NCBI RefSeq assembly: GCF_000702205.1
Contig: NZ_JNKW01000004.1
Span: forward strand, 1-64,000
Direction: 5' to 3'
Source of the DNA: Lachnospira multipara LB2003
GTDB lineage: Bacteria; Bacillota; Clostridia; Lachnospirales; Lachnospiraceae
Length of the DNA stretch: 64,000 nt
The notes beneath the pieces were generated by a model. The model saw only the letters and a program-made list of their open reading frames with translations, did no database searches and was not told the DNA's origin. A program made the position numbers and the translations under genes. Below are positions 8,398 through 16,747 of the stretch, one piece after another (position 1 is the stretch's first letter; every line of letters begins with the position of its first letter).

Positions 8398-8926
8398 GAT
8401 TATTTACTACTTTCTTTAACTTTGATTCGTTAACTTTTATTTGAAATGGTTTTAATTTTGTCTTTGCTATATTTACGAATTCAAGAGACTTCTCATTCAT
8501 TGTATCCACTGTTAATATATTAGCTCTTGTTGTATTTATATATATCAAAAGATTCTTGCCACTAAACTTTATCTTATAGATATTATCCCATGTTAAGTCT
8601 TCAGTCAACTGACCCTGACTTAGGGTTAGTTTTTCTGTTGTTACTTTATAGTGCATTGGATTTGCAAAAACTTCCATTTTACTTTGTTTATTAGCGCTTA
8701 AAATCATATTTAATATTGGATATAATCCAAACATTACTGCAAATAAATATAACATTAATGTATATGTTGTTGTTGTCTTATTAATTGATATGGTTCCAAA
8801 CACCAAGAAAACTATACCTGCCACCACTCCAAACCAGCCATTAAAGCTATGGAAATTGTGATATAGCTTAAAATCTATCAAGTCTTTTTTGCTAACTTTA
8901 CTGTCAAACTCTAATGCGTTAGTCAC
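8378..8926 (-). CDS. YcxB-like membrane protein
   Basis: This 182-residue protein has two adjacent membrane helices (about 31-47 and 55-76) followed by a soluble beta-rich domain containing the TLSQGQLTEDLTWDNIYKIKFSGKNLLIYI pattern (split here across residues near 105-130), typical of YcxB-like proteins. Function is unknown. The start is GTG with an AAGGAGG site. Its 3' end overlaps tsaE by 20 nt, so it heads the t6A cluster transcript. A second protein of the same architecture is at 34464-35120. Confidence 0.8.
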   Translation of the reverse strand: MTNALEFDSKVSKKDLIDFKLYHNFHSFNGWFGVVAGIVFLVFGTISINKTTTTYTLMLYLFAVMFGLYPILNMILSANKQSKMEVFANPMHYKVTTEKLTLSQGQLTEDLTWDNIYKIKFSGKNLLIYINTTRANILTVDTMNEKSLEFVNIAKTKLKPFQIKVNESKLKKVVNNHDKGNI

Positions 8927-9003
8927 TTATTTGTCCTCCTTATGACTTTATACATGCTGTTAATATACTAGCATATTTTTAATTCCAATCGTATTAATTT
9001 TTA

Positions 9004-9037
9004 CTAAAAAAGAGTAGAACTTATGTCCTACTCTTTC
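9004..9037 (-). terminator. Intrinsic terminator after tex
   Basis: The 9-bp stem AAAGAGTAG/CTACTCTTT has a 10-nt loop. On the minus strand it is followed by a run of six T. It lies about 50 nt past the tex stop. Confidence 0.88.
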
Positions 9038-9088
9038 TTAATGTTTAGTTATTTGTTTACGTAGGAATCTTCCTCTTTATCAAATATC

Positions 9089-11386
9089 TTACTTATTCAT
9101 AAACTTTGCTAAGCCGCTTAAGTTTAGGCCACCATTTTTATTAGATTTCTTTTTGAAATTTTTATTGTATGGCTTTTTAGCTTGATTATTCTTAGCTTTT
9201 TCTTTAAATTCAGCCTTTGCTTTTGCTTCGTTCTCATCTAGAATCATTGAAAGAGCTATTCTTTCCTTAACTGTATCTATTTCCATAACTCTTACATCTA
9301 TTACGTCTCCTACTGATACTACATCAAGTGGGTGATTAACTCTCTTAGTTGCACTCATCTGCGAAATATGTACTAAGCCATCCTGGTGAACACCAATATC
9401 AACGAACACACCAAAGTCTATTACGTTTCTTACTGTTCCCTTTAAAATCATGCCTGGCTTTAAGTCATTAATATCCATAATATCCTTTCGAAGGATTGGC
9501 GCTGGCATCTCATCTCTTGGATCACGACCTGGCTTCTCAAGTTCCTTAATAATATCTTCAAGGGTAATTTCACCTACACCTAACTTGTCTGCCATTTCCT
9601 TAAGATTAGAAACCTTACTCTTAAGGTTTGTTAATTCGCCCTTTGTTATTGAGTTCACATCATAGCCTAAATACTCTAAGAACTTTGTTGCTGCTTCATA
9701 ACTTTCTGGGTGAACACTTGTTGCATCAAGTGGATTATCTCCATCTGTTATTCTCATGAAGCCGGCACACTGCTGGAACGCCTTAGGTCCTAGTTTAGAT
9801 ACCTTAAGTAACTGCTTTCTGTTAGTAAACTTACCATTAGTCTCTCTGAAATCTACAATATTCTTGGCTACTGTCTTAGAAACACCTGAAATATATTCTA
9901 ATAAAGATGCTGATGCTGTATTAAGATCTACACCTACTTTATTAACTGAATCTTCTACAACTCCTGATAGTGTTTCTCCTAACTTCTTCTGGTTCATATC
10001 ATGCTGATACTGACCTACACCAATAGCCTTAGGTTCAATCTTTACTAATTCTGCTAATGGATCTTGTACACGTCTTGCAATTGAAATTGCACCACGTGCT
10101 GCCACATCATAATCAGGGAATTCTTCTGATGCAAGCTTTGATGCTGAATAAACAGAAGCACCTGCTTCGTTTGTAATTATGTAGTCTACATTAAAGCCAT
10201 TTTCCTTAATAATATCTGAAATAATCTGCTCTGATTCACGAGAAGCTGTACCATTACCGCAAGAGATAAGATTAACATTATACTTCTTAATTAAATCTAC
10301 TACTATCTCTTTAGCCTTATCTACCTGATTTCTTGGCTCAGTTGGATAAATTACCTTATTATCAAGTACCTTTCCTGTTGGATCTACTACTGCTAGCTTA
10401 CATCCATGAGCATAACCTGGATCCCAGCCAAGTACAGTCTTACCTGCGATTGGTGGTTGTAATAGGAGCTGCTCTAAGTTCTTACCAAAGACCTTAATAG
10501 CGCCATCTTCAGCCTTTTCTGTTAAGTTAGATCTAATTTCTCTTTCAATTGATGGTGCAATTAATCTCTGGTATGCATCTTCGATAGCCTTCTTTAAATA
10601 TTCTGTTGTATATTCGTTATTCTCAGTAATAATCTGCTTTTCAAGGTATCTTAAAATTCTATCCTCTGGAGCTTCAATCTTAACTGTAATAAACTTTTCT
10701 GCTTCACCTCTATTAATAGCTAAAATTCTATGACCTGGCATTGTTGCTACTGCCTCATTATAATCATAGTAATTCTCATATACAGACTCTGCGTCCTTAT
10801 CCTTAGCAGCACATACAATCTTACCTTCTTTAGAAGTAATATCTCTTATATAAGTTCTATAATCTGCCACATCTGAAATAGATTCAGCAATAATATCAAG
10901 CGCACCAGCAATAGCCTCAGAAGTGCTCTTAACTTCCTTGCCTTCTTCTTCAGATAAATAATTAGCTGCCTCTTCTTCTACTGAGTGACTAGCCTTCTGT
11001 TCATAGATAAATGTAGCAAGTGGCTCAAGACCTTTTTCCTTAGCCTGTGTTGCTCTTGTTCTTCTCTTCTGCTTATATGGTCTATATAAATCTTCAACAA
11101 GCACTAAAGTTTCTGCTGCAAGAATGGCGTTCTTTAACTCTTCTGTTAATTTACCCTGTTCTTCAATGCTTGAAATAACAGATGCTTTTCTATCTTCAAG
11201 TCCTCTTAAATACTTAAGTCTCTCATCTAAAACTCTTAACTGTTCATCATCAAGAGAGCCTGTTACTTCCTTACGGTATCTTGCGATAAATGGAATTGTA
11301 TTACCTTCATCAATTAAAGATACTGCAGCTTCAACCTGCGATACTTTAATTTCCAATTCTTCTGCAATCTTCTTATTAATATCCAT
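9089..11386 (-). CDS. tex: Tex family RNA-binding transcriptional accessory protein
   Basis: At 765 residues it has the full Tex layout. An N-terminal helical domain starts with IAEELEIKVSQVEAAV, followed by a YqgF/RNase H-like domain (GWDPGYAHGCKLAVVDPTG near residue 323) and helix-hairpin-helix motifs (SLLEYISGVSKTVAKNIVDFR near 500). The S1 RNA-binding domain starts at LKPGMILKGTVRNVIDFGVF (about 640-715). A basic, Asn/Lys-rich tail ends the protein. Tex binds nucleic acid and is linked to transcription; its precise role in Firmicutes is not settled. Confidence 0.95.
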   Translation of the reverse strand: MDINKKIAEELEIKVSQVEAAVSLIDEGNTIPFIARYRKEVTGSLDDEQLRVLDERLKYLRGLEDRKASVISSIEEQGKLTEELKNAILAAETLVLVEDLYRPYKQKRRTRATQAKEKGLEPLATFIYEQKASHSVEEEAANYLSEEEGKEVKSTSEAIAGALDIIAESISDVADYRTYIRDITSKEGKIVCAAKDKDAESVYENYYDYNEAVATMPGHRILAINRGEAEKFITVKIEAPEDRILRYLEKQIITENNEYTTEYLKKAIEDAYQRLIAPSIEREIRSNLTEKAEDGAIKVFGKNLEQLLLQPPIAGKTVLGWDPGYAHGCKLAVVDPTGKVLDNKVIYPTEPRNQVDKAKEIVVDLIKKYNVNLISCGNGTASRESEQIISDIIKENGFNVDYIITNEAGASVYSASKLASEEFPDYDVAARGAISIARRVQDPLAELVKIEPKAIGVGQYQHDMNQKKLGETLSGVVEDSVNKVGVDLNTASASLLEYISGVSKTVAKNIVDFRETNGKFTNRKQLLKVSKLGPKAFQQCAGFMRITDGDNPLDATSVHPESYEAATKFLEYLGYDVNSITKGELTNLKSKVSNLKEMADKLGVGEITLEDIIKELEKPGRDPRDEMPAPILRKDIMDINDLKPGMILKGTVRNVIDFGVFVDIGVHQDGLVHISQMSATKRVNHPLDVVSVGDVIDVRVMEIDTVKERIALSMILDENEAKAKAEFKEKAKNNQAKKPYNKNFKKKSNKNGGLNLSGLAKFMNK

Positions 11387-11515
11387 GCTGTAATAATCCT
11401 CTTTTCAAATTGTCTTAGACATAAGTTTAAGCTTTTAAACTCAATATTAATAATATGTCAACTCGTATAATTATATCAATATATAAAATTTCTGGCAATA
11501 AAATTATCTTAATTT

Positions 11516-11544
11516 AAAAAGGCGAACCCCTAAAGGGGTCCGCC
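11516..11544 (-). terminator. Intrinsic terminator of the threonine operon
   Basis: A GC-rich stem GGCG(A)ACCCC/GGGGTCCGCC with a TAAA loop is followed on the minus strand by TTTTT. It is about 90 nt past the aspartate kinase stop. Confidence 0.93.
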
Positions 11545-11635
11545 CATTTAACACATACTATTTAGGTTTTTCACTTTTTATTGTTAAGAAGCTAAAGCCA
11601 CTAAGCTTCCCTTTGAGGTGTGCAATTAGTCTAAA

Positions 11636-12955
11636 TTACGCTTCCTCTGGTACAAACACTCCATAAATAGTTCTAATTGCGTCCTCAAAATACTTGTTTC
11701 TAACACCAATTATGATATTAAGTTCTGAAGAACCCTGATCTATCATCTTAATGTTAATTTTTTCCTTAGCAAGCGCAGAGAAAATAGCACCTGCAATACC
11801 TGAATTATTCTTCATTCCTCGACCAACAACTGCAATTAAGCTTAGGTCTGACTCTAATTCTATTGTATCAGGATTAACTGCTCTATGAAGACCAGCAAGC
11901 ACTTTCTGCTCTTTTTCAATAAACTCGTCCTGATGAACAAATACTGTCATTGTATCAATTCCTGAAGGCATGTGTTCAAAGGATATTCCGTTATCTTCAA
12001 ATACCTGCAATACTTTACGACCAAAACCTATTTCTGAATTCATTAACTCTTTATCGATGCTAATGGAAACAAATCCCTTTTTACCTGCGATACCTGTGAT
12101 CTTATAACTTGGGACATTACAAGTTGTTCCTACGATCATTGTACCTTTGTCTTGTGGTGCATTAGTATTACGTATATTTATTGGAATTCCTTCTTTACGT
12201 ACAGGGAATATTGCTGACTCGTGAAGTACTGAAGCTCCCATATATGAAAGCTCTCTTAATTCTCTGTATGTAATTACATCAATTGACTTTGGATTCTTTA
12301 CTATTCTAGGATCAGCAGCCATAAATCCAGAAACATCTGTCCAGTTCTCGTAAATATCTGCCTTTACGGCACGCGCAACAATCGAGCCTGTAACATCTGA
12401 TCCACCTCTTGAAAATGTCTTGATTTTGCCATTAGATAAAGCACCGTAGAATCCCGGAATAACGGCTCTTTCTATCTTAGATAGCTTTTTAGATAAGTTA
12501 TCATTAGTCTTTTCTGAATCAAATTCGCCATTCTTATCAAAAAAGATTACTGTTGCTGCATCAATAAATTCATAACCTAAGTATTCAGCCATAATAATAC
12601 CATTGAGATACTCACCTCTTGATGCTGCATAATCACTACCTGCAAGATTTTCAAAATTTTTCTTTATAGTCTTGAACTGGTCTGATAGATTTAGCTTAAG
12701 ACCAAGTCCCTTGATGATTTCGTCATATCTCTCCTTTATTGCCTGAAGAGACTTATCAAAATTCTTACCATTCTCTGCTTCTGCATAACACTTATAAAGC
12801 ATATCTGTTACTTTAATATCATCAGAGAATCTTTTTCCTGGTGCAGAAGGTACTACATATCTTCTATCTTCTTCTGCCTTAATTATATTTCCAACTTTCT
12901 TAAACTGCTCTGCGCTAGCAAGTGAACTTCCGCCAAATTTAACTACTTTTACCAT
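11636..12955 (-). CDS. Aspartate kinase
   Basis: This enzyme phosphorylates aspartate, the first step of the threonine/lysine/methionine family. The 439 residues comprise a kinase domain with KFGGSSLAS (6-14) and the substrate loop SRGGSDVTGS (about 183-192), then two ACT units starting near VSISIDKELM and LSLIAVVGRGM. The length matches the monofunctional threonine-linked class (B. subtilis YclM/ThrD-like) more than the alpha/beta class. It follows hom by 26 nt, so the operon is the threonine branch and feedback by threonine is likely but inferred. Confidence 0.95.
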   Translation of the reverse strand: MVKVVKFGGSSLASAEQFKKVGNIIKAEEDRRYVVPSAPGKRFSDDIKVTDMLYKCYAEAENGKNFDKSLQAIKERYDEIIKGLGLKLNLSDQFKTIKKNFENLAGSDYAASRGEYLNGIIMAEYLGYEFIDAATVIFFDKNGEFDSEKTNDNLSKKLSKIERAVIPGFYGALSNGKIKTFSRGGSDVTGSIVARAVKADIYENWTDVSGFMAADPRIVKNPKSIDVITYRELRELSYMGASVLHESAIFPVRKEGIPINIRNTNAPQDKGTMIVGTTCNVPSYKITGIAGKKGFVSISIDKELMNSEIGFGRKVLQVFEDNGISFEHMPSGIDTMTVFVHQDEFIEKEQKVLAGLHRAVNPDTIELESDLSLIAVVGRGMKNNSGIAGAIFSALAKEKINIKMIDQGSSELNIIIGVRNKYFEDAIRTIYGVFVPEEA

Positions 12956-12981
12956 ACTACTCCTTTTGTATACAGATTATC

Positions 12982-14202
12982 CTAATTTAAAACTGTATCA
13001 TCTATCCTTATTCTTGAAATTACATCTAACTTAGCTGCTGCCTCGTTAAATTCCTTTTCTGTCATTTTTTCTGTAAAGAAGGCGAATTCATTATCTATTC
13101 CCTTCACTCTTATAACATTAATTTCATCATTAAATGCCTCTTTAGCCTTAGTTATATCTGTGCCTTTAACTCTAACAAAGAAGGCTCTTACTTCATCATC
13201 TGTCTTACCTAATTCTAGTTCTTCTTCTGACCAGAATACTGGTAATGCTCTATCTAGATTTCTTACACAATCAACTACATCTGCACATACAGCTGCTGCT
13301 GTTGGTAACTTACCTGCTCCTGAACCAAAAAACATTAAATCGCCTACCATATTACCATTAACATATATTCCGTTAAGTACTCCATTCACATTATATAGTG
13401 GATGATTCTTATCTATCATAAATGGTGCTGTTATGGCATAAATCTTTCCATCTTTTTCATAGCTGCTTGCAAGTAATTTAATAACACAACCTAATTCCTT
13501 AGCATATGCAAAATCTTCATTAGATACCTCTGTGATTCCTTCGCATGTTATATTGCTATACTTTACTGTCTTTCCTGAATAAAGAGATGTTAGTATTGCA
13601 ATCTTTCTACATGCATCGTGTCCCTTAACATCTGCTTCTGGATTTCTTTCTGCATAACCAAGTTCCTGTGCTTCCTTTAAAACATCTTCATAAGAAGCCC
13701 CTTCAGTACTCATCTTAGTTAAGATAAAATTAGTTGTTCCATTCATAATTCCTGTTACCTTTAATATCTTATCTGCTGTAAGACTTGTATTAAGTGGTCT
13801 TATTATTGGAATTCCGCCGCCTACTGATGCTTCAAACTGGAAATTTACGTTTTTCTCTTTAGCAAGGGCTAAGAGTTGTGGTCCCTTAGCTTCAACTAAT
13901 GCCTTATTTGATGTACATACGCTCTTACCTGCTTCTAAACATTTACTAACAAATTTAAAAGGTACATCAACTCCACCCATTACCTCGACTACTACATCGA
14001 TTTCAGGGTCATTAACAATTAAATCAATATCATGTACTATCTTTTCTTGTATTGGATCTCCTTCAAAATCTCTTAAGTCCAATACACTCTTTACTTCGAC
14101 CTCTTGACCTGCCTTTAATTTAATTGCTTCTGCATTTTTTTCTAAGACTTCAACAACACCTGATCCTACTGTGCCGTATCCTAGTACCGCAACCTTTGCC
14201 AT
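12982..14202 (-). CDS. hom: Homoserine dehydrogenase
   Basis: The enzyme reduces aspartate semialdehyde to homoserine with NAD(P)H. The 406-residue form includes the Rossmann motif GYGTVGSGV (8-16), the catalytic region GIMNGTTNFILTKM (about 151-164), the YAERNPEADVKGHDACRK segment, and a C-terminal ACT-like domain for feedback control. An AGGAGG site precedes the ATG. It lies 71 nt after the ACT/HTH gene and 26 nt before aspartate kinase. Confidence 0.97.
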   Translation of the reverse strand: MAKVAVLGYGTVGSGVVEVLEKNAEAIKLKAGQEVEVKSVLDLRDFEGDPIQEKIVHDIDLIVNDPEIDVVVEVMGGVDVPFKFVSKCLEAGKSVCTSNKALVEAKGPQLLALAKEKNVNFQFEASVGGGIPIIRPLNTSLTADKILKVTGIMNGTTNFILTKMSTEGASYEDVLKEAQELGYAERNPEADVKGHDACRKIAILTSLYSGKTVKYSNITCEGITEVSNEDFAYAKELGCVIKLLASSYEKDGKIYAITAPFMIDKNHPLYNVNGVLNGIYVNGNMVGDLMFFGSGAGKLPTAAAVCADVVDCVRNLDRALPVFWSEEELELGKTDDEVRAFFVRVKGTDITKAKEAFNDEINVIRVKGIDNEFAFFTEKMTEKEFNEAAAKLDVISRIRIDDTVLN

Positions 14203-14273
14203 TTACTTTTCCTCCTAATTTACAAATACTACATATCTATCTTATCTATAACTTAATGTTATCTTTACTACAA

Positions 14274-14723
14274 TTATAAATTAGCTTCTGAACTTAATAT
14301 CTTAAGATATCTTACTCCAGAAATTTTCTCTATCTCCTCAATCATCTTTGATGGATCTAATGTGTCTTCAAGAATTTCAACGCTTAGTGTTAAAGAAGCA
14401 ACTCCGTTAACTGGAATTGTCTGGTGAATTGTTAATAAATTAGCCTTAAACTCTGCCACTGTTCTTAGTACAGTTGATAGGATTCCTGGTTCATCATTCA
14501 TTGATAATACAAAGGTTACTGTCTTTCCCTTCACACTATCTCTAAATGGGAATATATCGTCCTTATATTTATAAAAAGAACTTCGGCTTATTCCTACTTT
14601 CTCTGTGGCATCCGCTACACTAATATTATTAGATTCTATTAGCTTATTAGCTTCTGCTACTTTAAGTAGTACTTCTGGTAAGGCTTTCTGTTTAACAACA
14701 TAATATTTTATATTTTCATCCAT
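14274..14723 (-). CDS. ACT-domain protein with N-terminal HTH (PheB/ThrR-like regulator)
   Basis: This protein of about 149 residues has two parts. Residues about 36-58 (VADATEKVGISRSSFYKYKD) read as a helix-turn-helix. Residues about 70-149 form an ACT domain (TFVLSMNDEPGILSTVLRTVAEF), the usual amino-acid sensor. Proteins of this family are annotated PheB or UPF0735. As I recall, the B. subtilis homologue was shown to be ThrR, a repressor of threonine biosynthesis genes. It heads the hom and aspartate kinase operon directly behind a long palindrome over the promoter, so autorepression is the natural reading. The AGGG site favours the second ATG (14723) over the one at 14729. Confidence 0.85.
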   Translation of the reverse strand: MDENIKYYVVKQKALPEVLLKVAEANKLIESNNISVADATEKVGISRSSFYKYKDDIFPFRDSVKGKTVTFVLSMNDEPGILSTVLRTVAEFKANLLTIHQTIPVNGVASLTLSVEILEDTLDPSKMIEEIEKISGVRYLKILSSEANL

Positions 14724-14745
14724 AAACATCTACCCTATTTTTGTT

Positions 14746-14777
14746 TTTCTACGAAAGACAGTTGTCTTTCGTAGAAA
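14746..14777 (-). promoter_or_regulatory. Perfect 15-bp-arm palindrome, probable repressor operator
   Basis: The arms are TTTCTACGAAAGACA and its exact complement, separated by GT. The site begins 1-2 bp after the -10 hexamer of the regulator promoter and so covers the transcription start. It is not followed by a T run on either strand, so it is not a terminator. The adjacent gene encodes an HTH-ACT protein, the obvious candidate ligand-controlled binder. Confidence 0.75.
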
Positions 14778-14778
14778 G

Positions 14779-14807
14779 AATATAACATATTAATTTAAAG
14801 AATGCAA
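14779..14807 (-). promoter_or_regulatory. Promoter of the regulator-hom-aspartate kinase operon
   Basis: On the minus strand: -35 TTGCAT (plus 14802-14807), 17-bp spacer, -10 TATATT (14779-14784) preceded by the extended TG. The start falls inside the adjoining palindrome. Confidence 0.85.
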
Positions 14808-14857
14808 GGGAAATAGTTGAAAATAGCAAAAAAAATAAATATTCAAGACATAAATAA

Positions 14858-15240
14858 TCCCCTCATGAAACGGGAGAAAAACATGAGGGGGAAAATTATA
14901 TTTAAAAATAAAGGCTTACTTTATTTTTAAAACGTATTTAGTTATCCCCTAATCTCCTCTTTTTAATATATCCGGGGCTTATAGGGATGCCCCGGATCCT
15001 TAGGGGAGAGGGAGGCAATGAATGCTTAGGGGGACATTCATTGCTATATTCTATGTAGATCAAAGCGAGGGAGGGTGCTAAGACCTACATCTATCAAGCC
15101 TTTTTAGACTAAATAGCTAGTTAGTTGCCAAGCGACAGATTGTCTAATCAACGTTTGGGGACAAGAACAATTACTGCCGCTTATGCATTTTTAAAAATAT
15201 TACTCAGTCTTTAATCCGCATATATTCTGATTAAAGCTTT
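14858..15240 (-). ncRNA. Candidate structured non-coding RNA with C-rich hairpin loops
   Basis: No open reading frame is convincing here, yet successive strong hairpins are present. Stems: 15209-15216 with 15229-15236; 15053-15058 with 15085-15090; 15015-15024 with 15035-15044; 14971-14978 with 14989-14996 nested in 14945-14952 with 15000-15007; 14901-14913 with 14919-14931; 14859-14867 with 14882-14890. Read on the minus strand, four loops expose C-rich motifs (ACCCTCCCTC, TCCCCCTAAG, ATCCCTATAA, TTCTCCCG). The last hairpin is followed by ATTATTT and may end the RNA. It could be an independent RNA or the 3' UTR of the CAP-protein gene. No known class (tmRNA, RNase P, SRP, 6S) was recognised. 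Confidence 0.5.
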
Positions 15241-15350
15241 ATCTTATCGATGACTTTAGCTCTCCATTATGTGCGAACTAAGTTTCACCTTGTAGTCTTA
15301 CAACATAACTGTTTATAGATAAAACCTAATTTTTAAACTTGGTTTATATG

Positions 15351-16352
15351 CTAATTCATAAATATTGCTACCCAATATCTCTTACCATCTGAGCCATCTG
15401 CTACACCTATACCTACTCTTGTATATGATGAGCTTACCATACAGTTGTAGTGTGCCTGTGAATTATGCCATCCTGATACAATTCCCTGTGGTGTTCTCTG
15501 ACCCTTGCCCATTACTTCACCAAAGCTTCCATACTGTCCGTAGTAATAGCAGATTGTCTTAGCTTCTTTGTATGTATTTTCTGCTACTTCGAATGGTCTT
15601 CTATGATGTCCACCTGCTACTAAGAAGAATGTGCTATCTGCATTCTCTGCTGCTCTATGACTTGCCATTACTGTAAGAGTTGGATCGTATGCTACGCTTG
15701 CAACTCCTACGTTAGCTCTTTCTTGATTAATTAAGTCATATACCTGTGATATCTCTGAAGCATAAATGCCTGCATTACTTTGTGCCATTGCATAGTAATC
15801 ATCATCTGTTTTTCCTGTTATTGATACTTCGCCTGTGTACTGTGCTTCCTCTACTACTGGCTCTGGAGCTGGTTCTGGTGCTGGTTCTGGCTCTGGTGCT
15901 GGTTGTGCTTCCTGTGCCTGTGGTGCTTCATATGCTGGCTGTGGTGCTTCATATGCTGGCTGTGGTGCTTCATATGCTGGTGCTTGTGTTTCCTGTGTTT
16001 GTGTGCTTACTGTTGGAGCTTGTGTTGTTTCTTCGATTGTTGGTGCCTGTGTTGTTTCTTCCTTACGTTCACTAGCAATTCCTGTTGAGCCTACGATTGC
16101 TCCATATCCAAGATTTGTCTCTGGCTCTGTGCTAAATGTTACATTACCAGTTCCTGTTGCTAGTTCACTCTCACCTGCTACCTTTTCAGAAATAGAGCCA
16201 TCCATTGCTCCTGCAGCGGCTACATTAATTGATACGCTGTCCTTAGAATTGTTGCTTCCTGCAAACTTACTTGCGAATACGGCACCTGTGCCGATAATTG
16301 CAATACCTGTGAATAAAGATATCATTTTAATTTTTCCTCTAGAATTTCCCAT
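15351..16352 (-). CDS. Secreted or anchored CAP (SCP/PR-1) domain protein
   Basis: This 333-residue extracytoplasmic protein has an N-terminal hydrophobic segment (about residues 10-30), a Ser/Thr/Gly-rich stretch and a Pro/Glu/Ala-rich linker with three PAYEAPQ repeats followed by PEPAPEP. The C-terminal CAP domain starts at about residue 195 (LINQERANVGVASVAYDPTLTVMASHRA split here for length) and runs to the end. The start at 16352 has a well-spaced GGGAGAG site; the upstream ATG at 16367 does not. A GEMM-I riboswitch and terminator lie upstream, so expression should respond to c-di-GMP. CAP proteins in clostridia are often envelope- or spore-associated; the function here is unknown. Confidence 0.88.
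   Translation of the reverse strand: MGNSRGKIKMISLFTGIAIIGTGAVFASKFAGSNNSKDSVSINVAAAGAMDGSISEKVAGESELATGTGNVTFSTEPETNLGYGAIVGSTGIASERKEETTQAPTIEETTQAPTVSTQTQETQAPAYEAPQPAYEAPQPAYEAPQAQEAQPAPEPEPAPEPAPEPVVEEAQYTGEVSITGKTDDDYYAMAQSNAGIYASEISQVYDLINQERANVGVASVAYDPTLTVMASHRAAENADSTFFLVAGGHHRRPFEVAENTYKEAKTICYYYGQYGSFGEVMGKGQRTPQGIVSGWHNSQAHYNCMVSSSYTRVGIGVADGSDGKRYWVAIFMN
15919..15980 (-). repeat. 21-bp tandem repeat, three copies, in the CAP protein linker
   Basis: Three nearly identical 21-bp units (15919-15939, 15940-15960, 15961-15980) encode repeated PAYEAPQ. Flanking codons extend the Pro-rich linker. Confidence 0.9.
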
Positions 16353-16554
16353 AATAAACTCTCCCATTCTCTCCTAACCTAATACAAAAGTTACTTATGA
16401 GTCCTAGATAAACACATGTATGTGATAATATTAAGTTTTGCTTATCGGACTTCCATGTCTATTAGACCTCCATGTCTTTACATCCTGTAAAATCCCTACC
16501 TCCTTGTAAGGATTAGAAAACTTATACCCTACTCTTTAACCTTAGCTTTTGATG
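16353..16554 (-). other. Leader segment between riboswitch terminator and CAP gene
   Basis: This 200-nt untranslated stretch has no convincing reading frame. On the minus strand it contains a 13-bp direct repeat, AGACATGGAGGTC then AGACATGGAAGTC, about 17 nt apart (near 16447-16476), and an AAGGAGG-like run inside a short ATCCTTAC/GTAGGGAT hairpin that is not followed by a start codon. The role is unknown. Confidence 0.4.
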
Positions 16555-16583
16555 AATAAAAAAAGCACCCTTGCCGGGTGCTT
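16555..16583 (-). terminator. Intrinsic terminator of the riboswitch expression platform
   Basis: The stem AAGCACCC/GGGTGCTT with a 5-nt loop is followed on the minus strand by seven T. It lies about 55 nt downstream of the GEMM-I aptamer and upstream of the CAP gene, the expected place for a c-di-GMP-controlled terminator. Confidence 0.93.
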
Positions 16584-16634
16584 AAACTTCACATCTAAAA
16601 ATAACTAATTAACCTTCTAAGATTAGTCATTAGA

Positions 16635-16731
16635 TTAAATAAAGTGCAACCGGCTGCCATTCCTTTGTTAAAAGGAGAAGACCCTTTGGCTTTGCGTCCC
16701 TAGCTTTCGCTAGGTTTGCTAAAGTATTTAG
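16635..16731 (-). promoter_or_regulatory. Cyclic di-GMP-I (GEMM) riboswitch
   Basis: The minus strand contains the class hallmarks in order. These are GCAAACC, a CTAGC-GAAA-GCTAG hairpin with GNRA tetraloop, the invariant GACGCAAAGCC, then AAGGGTC, a second hairpin, and GGCAGCCGGTTGC. The ends pair as AAATA/TATTT (16637-16641 with 16725-16729). A terminator follows. It should couple transcription of the CAP protein gene to c-di-GMP. Two EAL proteins, possible degraders of the ligand, are encoded in this window. Confidence 0.93.
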
Positions 16732-16747
16732 TTCTCTATCTGACTTT

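Noticed and set aside
14746-14777. Terminator interpretation of the long palindrome
   Set aside because: There is no T run on either strand, the two-base centre is too tight for a good RNA loop, and it sits directly after a -10 element.
14858-15340. tmRNA, RNase P RNA, SRP RNA, 6S RNA or a T-box at this place
   Set aside because: The conserved core sequences of these RNAs were looked for on both strands and not found.
15835-16377. Long plus-strand frame opposite the CAP gene encoding Gly/Ser/Cys-rich repeats
   Set aside because: It is the antisense of the Pro/Glu linker repeats of the CAP protein, which has a clear domain and ribosome site on the minus strand.
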